From positions 45,999-109,998 of the forward strand of contig DASVQB010000008.1 of assembly GCA_036389295.1 (NCBI GenBank): 64,000 nt of DNA. The letters run 5' to 3'. Position numbers and translations under genes: made by a program. The notes below the pieces were generated by a model. It was given only the letters and a program-made list of their open reading frames with translations, did not search any database and had not been told where the DNA came from. Below are positions 52,213 to 60,092 of the stretch, piece by piece; the first letter of the stretch is position 1, and every line of letters begins with the position of its first letter. The DNA comes from AC-37 sp036389295. GTDB lineage: Bacteria; Actinomycetota; Thermoleophilia; Solirubrobacterales; Thermoleophilaceae.

Positions 52213-52282
52213 GGCCCGAGGTCTGCGGCCCCGCGCGACGACCCGCGGCCCTGCGCGACGCTCCGCGGCCCTGAGGCTCGCC
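52201..52282 (+). repeat. Degenerate 20-base tandem repeat
   Basis: Four copies of a CCGCGGCCCTGNGCGACG-like unit start at 52201, 52223, 52243 and 52263, running from the last bioD codons into the gap before the DUF4157 gene. The copies differ at several positions. No promoter was identified here. Confidence 0.45.
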
Positions 52283-52340
52283 GCCCTGGCCCGCGCGCCC
52301 GCCCCCGGGCGGGGCCCTCGCGCGCCTTAAGCTTCCCCCC

Positions 52341-54221
52341 GTGCGCGATCGAGCTGCGCTGCCGGCCCCGACCCGCCGCGCGCCGGCGTCGGTCGTCCGC
52401 CGCAGCGGCGTCGTGCCCGGCGAGCGGCGCGAGGGCGGCACGGAGCTCGACCGCCCCACCCGCCAGCGCTTCGAGCGGGCGTTCGGGAGCGACTTCAGCG
52501 CCGTGCGGGTCCACGCCGACGAGCGGGCCGCGAGCGCCGCGAGCGCGGCCGGGGCCCGCGCCTACACGCTCGGCGAGGACGTGGTCTTCGGGACCGGCGA
52601 GTACGCGCCCCACACCGCGCCCGGCCGGACGCTGATCGCCCACGAGCTGGCGCACGTGACCCAGCAGCGCGCCGGCGCCGCCGGCACCGCGAGCCCGGCC
52701 GCCGCGACCACCGCCCCGGACGAGACTGCGGAGGGCGCCGCGCGCCGGAGCGCGAGCGACGTCGCGGCCGGCCGGCCGCTCGACCCGCCGCGGGCGGTCC
52801 GCGGGCCGGTCGTCCAGCGCGTCTCGTTCTTCGAGAAGCTCGGCCGCCTGATCGGCTTCGAGGGCACGTTCGCCGACGACGAGCTCCAGGCCTACCTGCG
52901 CGACTTCGTGGACAAGGGCAGGATCGAGGACTCCTTCGACAGCGACAACAAGGCGCGCGAGGTCGTCCGCCGCTGGAGCCGCGGCCAGAGCGGGTACGCG
53001 CTGAGCGCGCAGCGGAAGGGCTGGCTGGTGCGCGAGATGACGTCCGGCTACCTGTCGGAGGCCGACCAGTCCGCGATCGTGACGGTGCTGAGCAACTCGC
53101 CGCCGGCCGAGCGCGCCGGGATCGACGCGACCGCCCGCCTGAGCGACCAGGTCGGCCGCTTCGACCGCCCGGCGCGGCAGACGGTCAGCCAGTTGCTCGG
53201 CCCCGCGGGAGCCGCCGCGGGCAGGGCCCAGGCGGCGCCGCAGCCGCAGGCGGCCCCGAAGGCCGCGGGGCCGCGCGAGTTCGCCGACCCGCGGCCCGCG
53301 GTGCTCGCGGCGGACCGTCCGATGTACCAGCAGCTCCTCGGGTTCATCCGCGACAGCCGCACCAAGATCGTCGAGCTGCTCGCGAAGGGCGGGACGGAGC
53401 CGTGGATGCGGCCGGACAACCCCGTCATGGTCGAGCTGCTGGCCGCGCTCGACGCGCTCATCGGCGAGCTGGCCGCGGAGAGGCTGATCGTCCGGTTCAC
53501 GCCGGGGCTCCCGGCCCCGGTGGCCGCGCAGTGGGACGTCATCGAGGACGTCATGTCGGTCAGGCCGATCGCGAGCAAGGACGACGCCGCGGCCGTGGCG
53601 ATCAACGCGCTGCACGAGTACCAGCACGCGATCCGGGACCGGTCGACGGAGGTCGCGCTGGCGACGGGCAGCGGGCGCGTCGAGGAGAGCGCCGCCGACT
53701 CGCTGGCGGACGAGCGGGAGGCGCGCCGCCTCGAGAGCTACTACGAGGTGCTCCTCTCCGAGCTCAAGATGTCGCCCGCCTCCCAGCTGCTCGGCACCAC
53801 GCTGACCGCGAAGGCCACGTTCGTTCCCGGCTTCGAGACGATGCGGACGGGCACGGCGAAGCAGAAGGCGGCGGCCCAGAAGAAGCTCGACAAGCGGATC
53901 CTCGACGCGGGGTACGCCGAGTCGATAGCGAAGACGGCCCCGCGGAGCCAGTTCGTGATCGACCTCGACGACAAGGGCGCCGCGACGCTCCGCAGGGGGC
54001 CGGATCCCGCCGGCGCCCCCGTCCCGCTCGGAACGCCGGGGGCGGCGGTGACCACGCGCGACCAGCTCGTCACCTACCTCACCGCCCGCGTGACGACCCT
54101 GCCGGGCTACGCGTCGTTCTTCGTCGGGCCCACCGGGGGGAAGCAGCCGATCGCGCTGTTCACCGTCGTGCGCGGGCAGCAGCGGATCGCCCAGTTCGGC
54201 CTGCCCGCGCCCAGCCCGTAG
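52341..54221 (+). CDS. DUF4157 protein with two zincin HExxH motifs
   Basis: 626 aa from a GTG at 52341. The N-terminal DUF4157 domain (about 35-115) includes FERAFGSDFSAVRVHADERA, ARAYTLGEDVVFGTGEYAPH and the motif His101-ELA-His105 (LIAHELAHVTQQ). DUF4157 proteins are linked to extracellular contractile injection systems as effector leader modules. A second HExxH, His425-EYQ-His429 (NALHEYQHAI), with a downstream acidic VEESAADSLADERE segment, suggests a separate C-terminal metallopeptidase-like domain. There is no signal peptide, in line with injected cargo. It interrupts the biotin gene order (bioD/bioA). Confidence 0.82.
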   Translation: MRDRAALPAPTRRAPASVVRRSGVVPGERREGGTELDRPTRQRFERAFGSDFSAVRVHADERAASAASAAGARAYTLGEDVVFGTGEYAPHTAPGRTLIAHELAHVTQQRAGAAGTASPAAATTAPDETAEGAARRSASDVAAGRPLDPPRAVRGPVVQRVSFFEKLGRLIGFEGTFADDELQAYLRDFVDKGRIEDSFDSDNKAREVVRRWSRGQSGYALSAQRKGWLVREMTSGYLSEADQSAIVTVLSNSPPAERAGIDATARLSDQVGRFDRPARQTVSQLLGPAGAAAGRAQAAPQPQAAPKAAGPREFADPRPAVLAADRPMYQQLLGFIRDSRTKIVELLAKGGTEPWMRPDNPVMVELLAALDALIGELAAERLIVRFTPGLPAPVAAQWDVIEDVMSVRPIASKDDAAAVAINALHEYQHAIRDRSTEVALATGSGRVEESAADSLADEREARRLESYYEVLLSELKMSPASQLLGTTLTAKATFVPGFETMRTGTAKQKAAAQKKLDKRILDAGYAESIAKTAPRSQFVIDLDDKGAATLRRGPDPAGAPVPLGTPGAAVTTRDQLVTYLTARVTTLPGYASFFVGPTGGKQPIALFTVVRGQQRIAQFGLPAPSP

Positions 54222-54265
54222 CGCCGGCCCCCCGGCGCCGGCGCCGCCCGTAGGATCCCGGCCCG

Positions 54266-54817
54266 GTGAACCTGCGCACGTTCCTCCCCCCGCTCCCGCT
54301 CCCGACCGCGGCGCCGCCGGCGCCGGGCGAGCCGGCGCGCGAGCTGCCCGAGCCCGGGCTCTACGGCGGGCCGGCTGTCGTCGCCTTCCTGCGCCACACG
54401 GGCTGCCCGTTCGCGGAGGCCACCGCGCGCGCCCTGCGCGAGGCCGCGGGCGCGCACCCGGACCTCGACTGGGTCGCGGTGAGCCACGCGACCGCGGAGG
54501 CGACGGCGGCCTGGCGCGACGCCATCGGCGGCATGGAGGGCGTGCGCGTGCTGATCGACGACGGCCGCGTCCACTACGCGACCTGGGGGCTCGGACGGAC
54601 CAGCGCGCGGCACTTCATGGGCCGCAGCTCGCTGAGCGCGGTCGGCCGGCTCGCCCGGCAGGGGATCCGCAACCGCCATCCGGACGGCACCCGCTGGCAG
54701 TCCGCCGGCACGTTCGCGGTGGACGGCGACGGGGTTGTCCGCTGGCGCCACGTCCCGGAGCACGCGGGCGACCTGCCGCGCCTCGACGCCGCCGCGGCCG
54801 CGCTGACCGGCGCCTAG
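54266..54817 (+). CDS. Peroxiredoxin-like (AhpC/TSA-type) protein
   Basis: 183 aa from a GTG at 54266. A thioredoxin fold with a single Cys47 (FLRHTGCPFAEAT), strand WVAVSHATAE, and C-terminal GTFAVDGDGVVRWRHVPEHA. The resolving CxxC partner is absent, so it may be a 1-Cys peroxidase or a redox-sensing protein. It sits 28 bases before bioA, possibly co-transcribed. The function is not fixed by the sequence. Confidence 0.82.
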   Translation: MNLRTFLPPLPLPTAAPPAPGEPARELPEPGLYGGPAVVAFLRHTGCPFAEATARALREAAGAHPDLDWVAVSHATAEATAAWRDAIGGMEGVRVLIDDGRVHYATWGLGRTSARHFMGRSSLSAVGRLARQGIRNRHPDGTRWQSAGTFAVDGDGVVRWRHVPEHAGDLPRLDAAAAALTGA

Positions 54818-54845
54818 AGCGGTTCCGTCCCACCCCCCGACTACG

Positions 54846-56153
54846 GTGGGCGCCGTGACGCTCGCGGCCGACGACCGGCGGCACCTCTGGCACCCGTTCA
54901 CGCAGCAGCGCGGCTGGGAGCACGAGGACGCCCCGGTCATCGAGCGCGCCGACGGCGTCTGGCTGTTCGACACCTACGGCAACCGCTACATCGACGGCAT
55001 CTCGTCGCTGTGGTGCAACGTCCACGGCCACCGGCACCCGGCGATCGACATCGCCGTCAAGGACCAGCTCGACCGCGTCGCCCACACGACGATGCTCGGG
55101 CTCACGCACCCGGCGGCGATCGAGCTCGCCGGCCGGCTCGTGGAGATCGCGCCCGACGGCCTCACGCGCGTCTTCTACTCCGACAGCGGGTCGACCGCCA
55201 CGGAGATCGCCCTGAAGATGACGTTCCAGTACTGGGCGCAGCGCGGCGGCGAGGACGCCCGCCGCACGCGGTTCGTCTCGCTCCGCGAGGCCTATCACGG
55301 CGACACGATCGGCTCGGTCTCGCTCGGCGGCATCGACCTCTTCCACTCCACCTACCGGCCGCTCCTGTTCGACTCGCTGAAGGCCGAGCCCGGCGACGCC
55401 GCCGACATGGAGCGGCTCCTCTCCGAGCACGCGGGCGAGGTGGCCGCCGTCATCGTCGAGCCGCTCGTCCAGGGCGCGGCGGGGATGATCGTCCACCCCG
55501 AGGGCTACCTCCGCGACGTCCGCGCGCTGTGCGACCGGTACGGCGCGCTCCTGGTCTGCGACGAGGTCGCCACCGGGTTCGGCCGCACCGGCCGCATGTT
55601 CGCCTGCGAGCACGAGGGCGTCTCGCCGGACCTCCTCTGCGTCGCGAAGGGCCTGACCGGCGGCTACATGCCGCTGGCCGCCACGCTCGCCACCGAGCGG
55701 ATCTACGAGGGCTTCCTGGGGGAGTTCGAGGACTTCCGGACGTTCTTCCACGGCCACACCTACACGGGCAACCCGCTCGCCTGCGCGGCCGCGCTGGCCA
55801 CCCTGCGGCTGTTCGAGCAGGAGCGCACGCTCGAGATGCTCCAGCCCAAGATCGAGCTGCTCGGCCGGCTGCTCGACCCGATCGCGGCTCAGCCCGCGGT
55901 CGCGGAGGTCCGCCGCCGCGGGTTCATGTGCGGCATCGAGCTGGCCGGCTTCCCGGTCGCCGCCCGGATGGGGCACCGGGTCACGCTCGAGGCGCGCCGC
56001 CGCGGCGTCGTGGTGAGGCCGCTCGGCGACGTGGTCGTGCTGATGCCGCCGCTCGCCATCGGCGCCCGCGAGCTGCGCCGGCTGGTCGAGGTAGTCGGCG
56101 AGTCGATCGCGGCGGTCACGGCGCGCGAGGCGCCCGCCGCCCTGGCCGCGTAG
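54846..56153 (+). CDS. bioA: Adenosylmethionine-8-amino-7-oxononanoate aminotransferase
   Basis: 435 aa from a GTG at 54846; the second GTG at 54858 is possible. A class III aminotransferase of BioA type: LWHPFTQQRGWEHEDAPVIE, GISSLWCNVHGHRHPAID, YSDSGSTATEIALKM, CDEVATGFGRTGRMFACEHE and the PLP Lys268 (VAKGLTGGYMP). It converts KAPA to DAPA using SAM as amino donor. It completes bioBFDA within 8 kb; no bioC/H-type pimeloyl supply gene is visible. Confidence 0.95.
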   Translation: MGAVTLAADDRRHLWHPFTQQRGWEHEDAPVIERADGVWLFDTYGNRYIDGISSLWCNVHGHRHPAIDIAVKDQLDRVAHTTMLGLTHPAAIELAGRLVEIAPDGLTRVFYSDSGSTATEIALKMTFQYWAQRGGEDARRTRFVSLREAYHGDTIGSVSLGGIDLFHSTYRPLLFDSLKAEPGDAADMERLLSEHAGEVAAVIVEPLVQGAAGMIVHPEGYLRDVRALCDRYGALLVCDEVATGFGRTGRMFACEHEGVSPDLLCVAKGLTGGYMPLAATLATERIYEGFLGEFEDFRTFFHGHTYTGNPLACAAALATLRLFEQERTLEMLQPKIELLGRLLDPIAAQPAVAEVRRRGFMCGIELAGFPVAARMGHRVTLEARRRGVVVRPLGDVVVLMPPLAIGARELRRLVEVVGESIAAVTAREAPAALAA

Positions 56154-56202
56154 CGGCACCGCGGCGACTGCTCGGCCGCGCCTTCTGCCAACATGTCCGG
56201 CC

Positions 56203-56379
56203 GTGGAGGCCGCCACCCAGCAGCTCTGGATCTGCGAGTCCTGCGGGTTCATCTACAACCCCGAGGAGGGCGACCCGGACGGGGGCGTCCCCGCCGGCAC
56301 GCCGTTCGAGGAGATCCCGGACGACTGGGTCTGCCCGGTCTGCGGGGCGCGCAAGCGCGACTTCTCGCGCATGGACTGA
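56203..56379 (+). CDS. Rubredoxin (58 aa)
   Basis: 58 aa from a GTG at 56203. Both CxxC knuckles are present: Cys11/Cys14 (WICESCGFIYNPEEGDPD) and Cys44/Cys47 (DDWVCPVCGARKRDF), with the usual GTPFEEIPDDW core between. It binds one iron and passes electrons, for example to an alkane hydroxylase or an oxygen-detoxifying oxidase. No such partner lies in the window. It sits between bioA and the Nudix gene. Confidence 0.93.
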   Translation: MEAATQQLWICESCGFIYNPEEGDPDGGVPAGTPFEEIPDDWVCPVCGARKRDFSRMD

Positions 56380-56396
56380 GCAGTAGGGTTGCCCCC

Positions 56397-57020
56397 GTGG
56401 CGAGGATCGACGGTCCCGCGCCCTCGGAGGAGCTGAACCCCGGCGAGCCGGTCGACGCCCGACCGGCGGCGACGGCGATCCTGCTGCGCGACGCCGACGA
56501 CGGCCCCGAGGTCCTGCTCGTCCGGCGCAACCCCGAGCAGCGGTTCATGGGCGGGGCCTGGGTGTTCCCGGGCGGCGCGGTCGGCGACGAGGACGACGGC
56601 TGGGCGGCCGCGGCGGTGCGGGAGCTGGCCGAGGAGGCCGCCGTCGACATCGCCGACGTGACCGAGCTGGTGCCGTTCTCGCGCTGGATCACCCCGCGCG
56701 AGGTGAAGATCCGCTTCGACACCGTGTTCTTCGTCGCCGCGGCGCCCGACGGCGCCGAGCCGCGGGTGGACGGCTCCGAGTGCGTCGACGTCTGCTGGAT
56801 CCGGCCTGCCGACGCGCTGGCGGCGAGCGATCGCGGCGAGCTCGAGCTCGTCTTCCCGACGATCAAGCACCTCGAGCTGCTCGCGGACCTCGAGTCCGTC
56901 GAGCACGCCCTCGACGTCGCCCGCTCCCGCGACGTGACCCCGGTCCTGCCGAAGCTCGTCGCCGGCGAGCGCGGCCCGCGCGTGGTCCTCCCCGGCGAGC
57001 CGGGCTACGACGAGTCCTAG
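56397..57020 (+). CDS. Nudix hydrolase
   Basis: 207 aa from a GTG at 56397, 17 bases after rubredoxin. The Nudix box is recognisable as FPGGAVGDEDDGW followed by AVRELAEEAAVD (RExAEEAA core). The preceding VLLVRRNPEQRFMGGAWVFP strand is typical of ADP-ribose/CoA-type Nudix proteins such as the NUDT19-like branch. The substrate is unknown; CoA pyrophosphatase activity would fit the window's CoA-heavy content. Confidence 0.88.
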   Translation: MARIDGPAPSEELNPGEPVDARPAATAILLRDADDGPEVLLVRRNPEQRFMGGAWVFPGGAVGDEDDGWAAAAVRELAEEAAVDIADVTELVPFSRWITPREVKIRFDTVFFVAAAPDGAEPRVDGSECVDVCWIRPADALAASDRGELELVFPTIKHLELLADLESVEHALDVARSRDVTPVLPKLVAGERGPRVVLPGEPGYDES

Positions 57021-57069
57021 GCGGCGGCGAGCCGCCCGGCCGTCCCCGGGACGGGCCCGAACCGCCCGC

Positions 57070-57807
57070 CTACGGCACCGGGCAGGCCGGGTTCCCGGAG
57101 AACCCGCACTTCATCGAGGCCGACCGCGGGCCGGCGTCGGTCTGCCAGAAGAAGTCGAGGCCCGGCAGCCCGTCGCCGCCGCTCACGTTCCGCCAGCCCT
57201 CCGGCGCGGCCAGCGACCCGACGTCGATCTGCTGGCCGGTGCCGGTGTCGACGACCCGGTCGTCCTGGCGGAGCAGCCGGTGGACCTCCACGGTCCCGTC
57301 GCTGCGCTCGGATATGAACGCCGCCTCGTAGGGCGCGCGCACCACGATCGTCCACACGCGCGACCCCGCCGCGGCGTACGCGACCTGCTTCCCGCTCGAG
57401 AGGCTGCGCACCCGCACGTCGGCGGTGCAGGCGGCGTCGTCCGTGGTGTCCTCCGGGCAGCGCTGGACCGAGAAGGCGACGGCGTCGCCGGCGGCGCCCG
57501 GCAGCTCGTCCAGCGCGATCGCCTCGAGCCGCTGCTGAGCGGGGCCGCCGCCCTCGTCCTGGAAGGCGCGGTCCCTCCCGAGCTTCACGAGCTCGCCGCT
57601 GTTGAACGCGCAGGCGTACACGGTCCGGACCTCGAGGCCGCCGCTCGTGTGCGGCCTGGTCGCGAGGACGCGTGCCGTCTCGGTCTGGGAGATCGTCTCG
57701 GCGCCCGAGACCGAGCAGCCGCGCGCGGTCGCGCCGTTCGTCGTGACGCCCCAGGCGGCGGCGAGCAGCCCGGCGAGCGCGACGGTCGTGAAGAGCCTCT
57801 TCCTCAT
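57070..57807 (-). CDS. Secreted protein of unknown function
   Basis: 245 aa from the ATG at 57807. Signal peptide (residues 1-28, MRKRLFTTVALAGLLAAAWG then ATARG). The mature part is beta-rich with six Cys (GCSV, YACAF, QRCPED, AACTAD, MKCGFSG, ACPVP), suggesting disulphides. No catalytic motif was recognised. It is divergent from the RTX-repeat gene, and the 140-base interval must hold both promoters. Confidence 0.75.
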   Translation of the reverse strand: MRKRLFTTVALAGLLAAAWGVTTNGATARGCSVSGAETISQTETARVLATRPHTSGGLEVRTVYACAFNSGELVKLGRDRAFQDEGGGPAQQRLEAIALDELPGAAGDAVAFSVQRCPEDTTDDAACTADVRVRSLSSGKQVAYAAAGSRVWTIVVRAPYEAAFISERSDGTVEVHRLLRQDDRVVDTGTGQQIDVGSLAAPEGWRNVSGGDGLPGLDFFWQTDAGPRSASMKCGFSGNPACPVP

Positions 57808-57950
57808 CTGCCTTCCCTTCGATTCGGTCGTTCCCCCAACGTCCGCCGGCGGCGGAAGTCGCGGCGCGCCGGAGCCCGCGGGTTGACGCGGCGAGCCGGC
57901 GCGTGGTATCCCCGTGCGCAACCATTACCCGGCCGGGGGGTTTGTAGGAC

Positions 57951-58739
57951 GTGCGGCGCTACCTCGGGAAGGCTTCGGCTCTGGCGGCGGTCCTCGCCCT
58001 CGCGGGCGGGGCGATGGCCGTCGGGCAGACGCTGGTCGGCACCAGCGGCCCCGACACGCTGCCCGGCAGCAAGGAGCCCGACGCCCTGTGGGGCGAGGAG
58101 GGCGACGACGTCCTGACCGGCCTCCAGGCGAACGACTACCTCGAGGCGGGACCGGGCAACGACAAGGTCGACGGCGGGCCCGACGACGACTTCGCCACCG
58201 GCGGGACCGGCGACGACCAGATCCAGATGGGCGGCGGCATGGACGTCGTCTACGCCGGGCCGGGCGACGACGAGCTGCTCGGCGAGGACGGCGGCGACAT
58301 CCTGCTGGGGCAGGCGGGCGACGACCGCATCTTCGGCGGTCCCGGACCCGACCGCCTCTACACCGGTCCGGGCGACGACTACGCCGCCGGCGGCTCGGGG
58401 GACGACCAGCTGTTCGCCGACGTGGGCACCTCGACGCTGCTGGGCGGCTCGGGCGACGACACGATCAGGGCACAGGCGGTCGGCGCGTTCACCGTCGAGG
58501 GCGGCTCGGGCGACGACCGCATCGTGCTCTCGTCGGGGCCCGACAAGGTCGTGGGCGGCGGGGGCGAGGACCGCATCTCGACCGGCTCCGGCGACGACAC
58601 GCTCCAGCTCGTCGACGGCCACCGCGACTCCGTCAGGTGCGGCCGCGGGAACGACACGGTCGAGGCGGACAAGGTCGACAGGCTGAACGGCTGCGAGAAG
58701 GTGACGATCTCGAAGCCGCCCGCCAAGCGCCGCCGCTAG
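57951..58739 (+). CDS. Secreted RTX-type calcium-binding repeat protein
   Basis: 262 aa from a GTG at 57951. A signal peptide (residues 1-24) is followed by about ten haemolysin-type nonapeptides of the GGxGxDxUx kind (GEEGDDVLTG, AGPGNDKVDG, GGTGDDQIQM, GGSGDDTIRA, GGSGDDRIVL). The tail (DRLNGCEKVTISKPPAKRRR) has the C-terminal Cys pair seen in actinobacterial members. It folds as a calcium-stabilised beta-roll outside the cell. No enzyme domain is attached. Confidence 0.88.
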   Translation: MRRYLGKASALAAVLALAGGAMAVGQTLVGTSGPDTLPGSKEPDALWGEEGDDVLTGLQANDYLEAGPGNDKVDGGPDDDFATGGTGDDQIQMGGGMDVVYAGPGDDELLGEDGGDILLGQAGDDRIFGGPGPDRLYTGPGDDYAAGGSGDDQLFADVGTSTLLGGSGDDTIRAQAVGAFTVEGGSGDDRIVLSSGPDKVVGGGGEDRISTGSGDDTLQLVDGHRDSVRCGRGNDTVEADKVDRLNGCEKVTISKPPAKRRR

Positions 58740-58762
58740 CCCTCCGGCTATAAGCTCGCCGG

Positions 58763-59788
58763 GTGGCGCAGCAGGGCCTCACCGTCGCCGTCACCGGCCC
58801 GACCGGCGACCTCGGCATCGCGATCGTCGACGCGCTCGAGCGCTCGCGCCGCGTGAAGCGCATCGTCGGGATGGCGCGGCGCCCGTTCGACCCCTCCAGC
58901 CGCAACTGGAGGAAGACCGAGTACCGCCAGGGCGACGTGCAGGACAGCGCGACCGTGAAGGACGCGGTCAAGGGCGCCGACGTGGTCGTGCACCTCGCCT
59001 TCGCCGTCCTCACCGCGGGCGACGCGAGCCGCACGGTGAACGTCGAGGGTTCGCGGAACGTGTTCGAGGCGGCCGTCGCGGCCGGGGCCGAGCGCATCTG
59101 CTACGCCTCGAGCGTCGCCGCCTACGGGTTCCACGACGACAACCCGAAGTGGCTCACCGAGGACGTCCCGCCGCGCGGCACCCCCGAGCACTTCTACTCC
59201 GCGCAGAAGGCCGAGGTTGAGCACGTCCTGAACGCCGTCCTCGCCCGCACGCAGCGGACCTCGGCGTGGGTCTTCCGGCCGTGCGTCGTGGCCGGCCCGC
59301 GCGCGAACACGGTCCTGCGCGAGATGCCGTACTACCAGCTCTCCGGGCGCATGCCGGCTCCCGTCCGGCGGTTCGTCGAGTCGATGCCGATCCTCAAGCC
59401 GGTGATCCCGGACGTGGGGCCGCCGTTCCAGATCGTCCACGAGGACGACGTGGCGTCGGCGTTCGCCGCCGGCGTCGCCGGGCGCGGGTCGCCGGGCCCG
59501 TACAACCTCGCCGGCCGCGGCCAGCTCCGGCTCGCCGACGTGGCCGACGCGCTCGGCTGGTACTCGCTGCCGCTGCCGGAGGTCGCGGTCGACGCCACCG
59601 CCGAGGTCATCGCCCGGCTGCCCGGCCTGCCCGACCAGATCGCCTGGATCCACTCGATCCGCACGCCGGTCCTGATGCGCACGACGCGGGCGCAGAAGGA
59701 GCTCGGCTGGCGGCCGAAGCACACCGCGCGCGCCACGCTGAAGCAGATGATCGACGCCTGGCGCGAGGACGCGGAGAGCGTGCGCTAG
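58763..59788 (+). CDS. NAD-dependent epimerase/dehydratase (extended SDR)
   Basis: 341 aa from a GTG at 58763. The nucleotide-binding loop TGPTGDLG (11-18) and the active-site Tyr-x3-Lys (FYSAQKAEVE) with an upstream ASSVAAYG are present. The substrate half includes FRPCVVAGPRANT and FQIVHEDDVASAF. It belongs to the broad sugar-nucleotide or sterol/3-beta-HSD-like class; the substrate is not deducible. Monocistronic, with twin hairpins about 150 bases downstream. Confidence 0.88.
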   Translation: MAQQGLTVAVTGPTGDLGIAIVDALERSRRVKRIVGMARRPFDPSSRNWRKTEYRQGDVQDSATVKDAVKGADVVVHLAFAVLTAGDASRTVNVEGSRNVFEAAVAAGAERICYASSVAAYGFHDDNPKWLTEDVPPRGTPEHFYSAQKAEVEHVLNAVLARTQRTSAWVFRPCVVAGPRANTVLREMPYYQLSGRMPAPVRRFVESMPILKPVIPDVGPPFQIVHEDDVASAFAAGVAGRGSPGPYNLAGRGQLRLADVADALGWYSLPLPEVAVDATAEVIARLPGLPDQIAWIHSIRTPVLMRTTRAQKELGWRPKHTARATLKQMIDAWREDAESVR

Positions 59789-59936
59789 GGCGGTTCCGCG
59801 CTCCGGGTTCCGCGCTCCGCGCTCCGCTCGGGCGTCGGGCGCGACTCTGGCCGGGTCCGGGAGCACTCAGGGGGACGCGTCCCTAGCTGAGCCCGAGCCC
59901 TCGCTTCGCTCGGTGGTCGGCCACCTTGCTGTCCAG

Positions 59937-59953
59937 GGGTCGCTATGCGACCC
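59937..59953. terminator. Hairpin A with TAT loop
   Basis: GGGTCGC-TAT-GCGACCC, a perfect 7-base stem in the 304-base gap between convergent genes. The apex CGCTATGCG is identical to that of hairpin B. The rest of the gap (59789-60092) shows no gene. Confidence 0.6.
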
Positions 59954-59971
59954 GAAACCGGCACGGTGGCA

Positions 59972-59998
59972 GATTTGTTCCGCTATGCGGAACAAATC
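59972..59998. terminator. Hairpin B with TAT loop
   Basis: GATTTGTTCCGC-TAT-GCGGAACAAATC: a perfect 12-base stem, 18 bases after hairpin A. An A/T-containing stem base in such GC-rich DNA is unusual. It probably terminates the epimerase and alcohol dehydrogenase transcripts. Confidence 0.7.
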
Positions 59999-60092
59999 GG
60001 ACACGGTGGCCGGGCGAGCGTCCACCGGGACGCCGCTTGCGCGGGTGGCGCGCGGAGCCCTCGTCCGTAGACGCCGGGGCCGGCCCCGCCCC

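Noticed and set aside
52201..52282. Possible small CRISPR array
   Set aside because: Repeats are directly adjacent (20-22 bases) without spacers, degenerate, and partly inside bioD; no cas genes are nearby.
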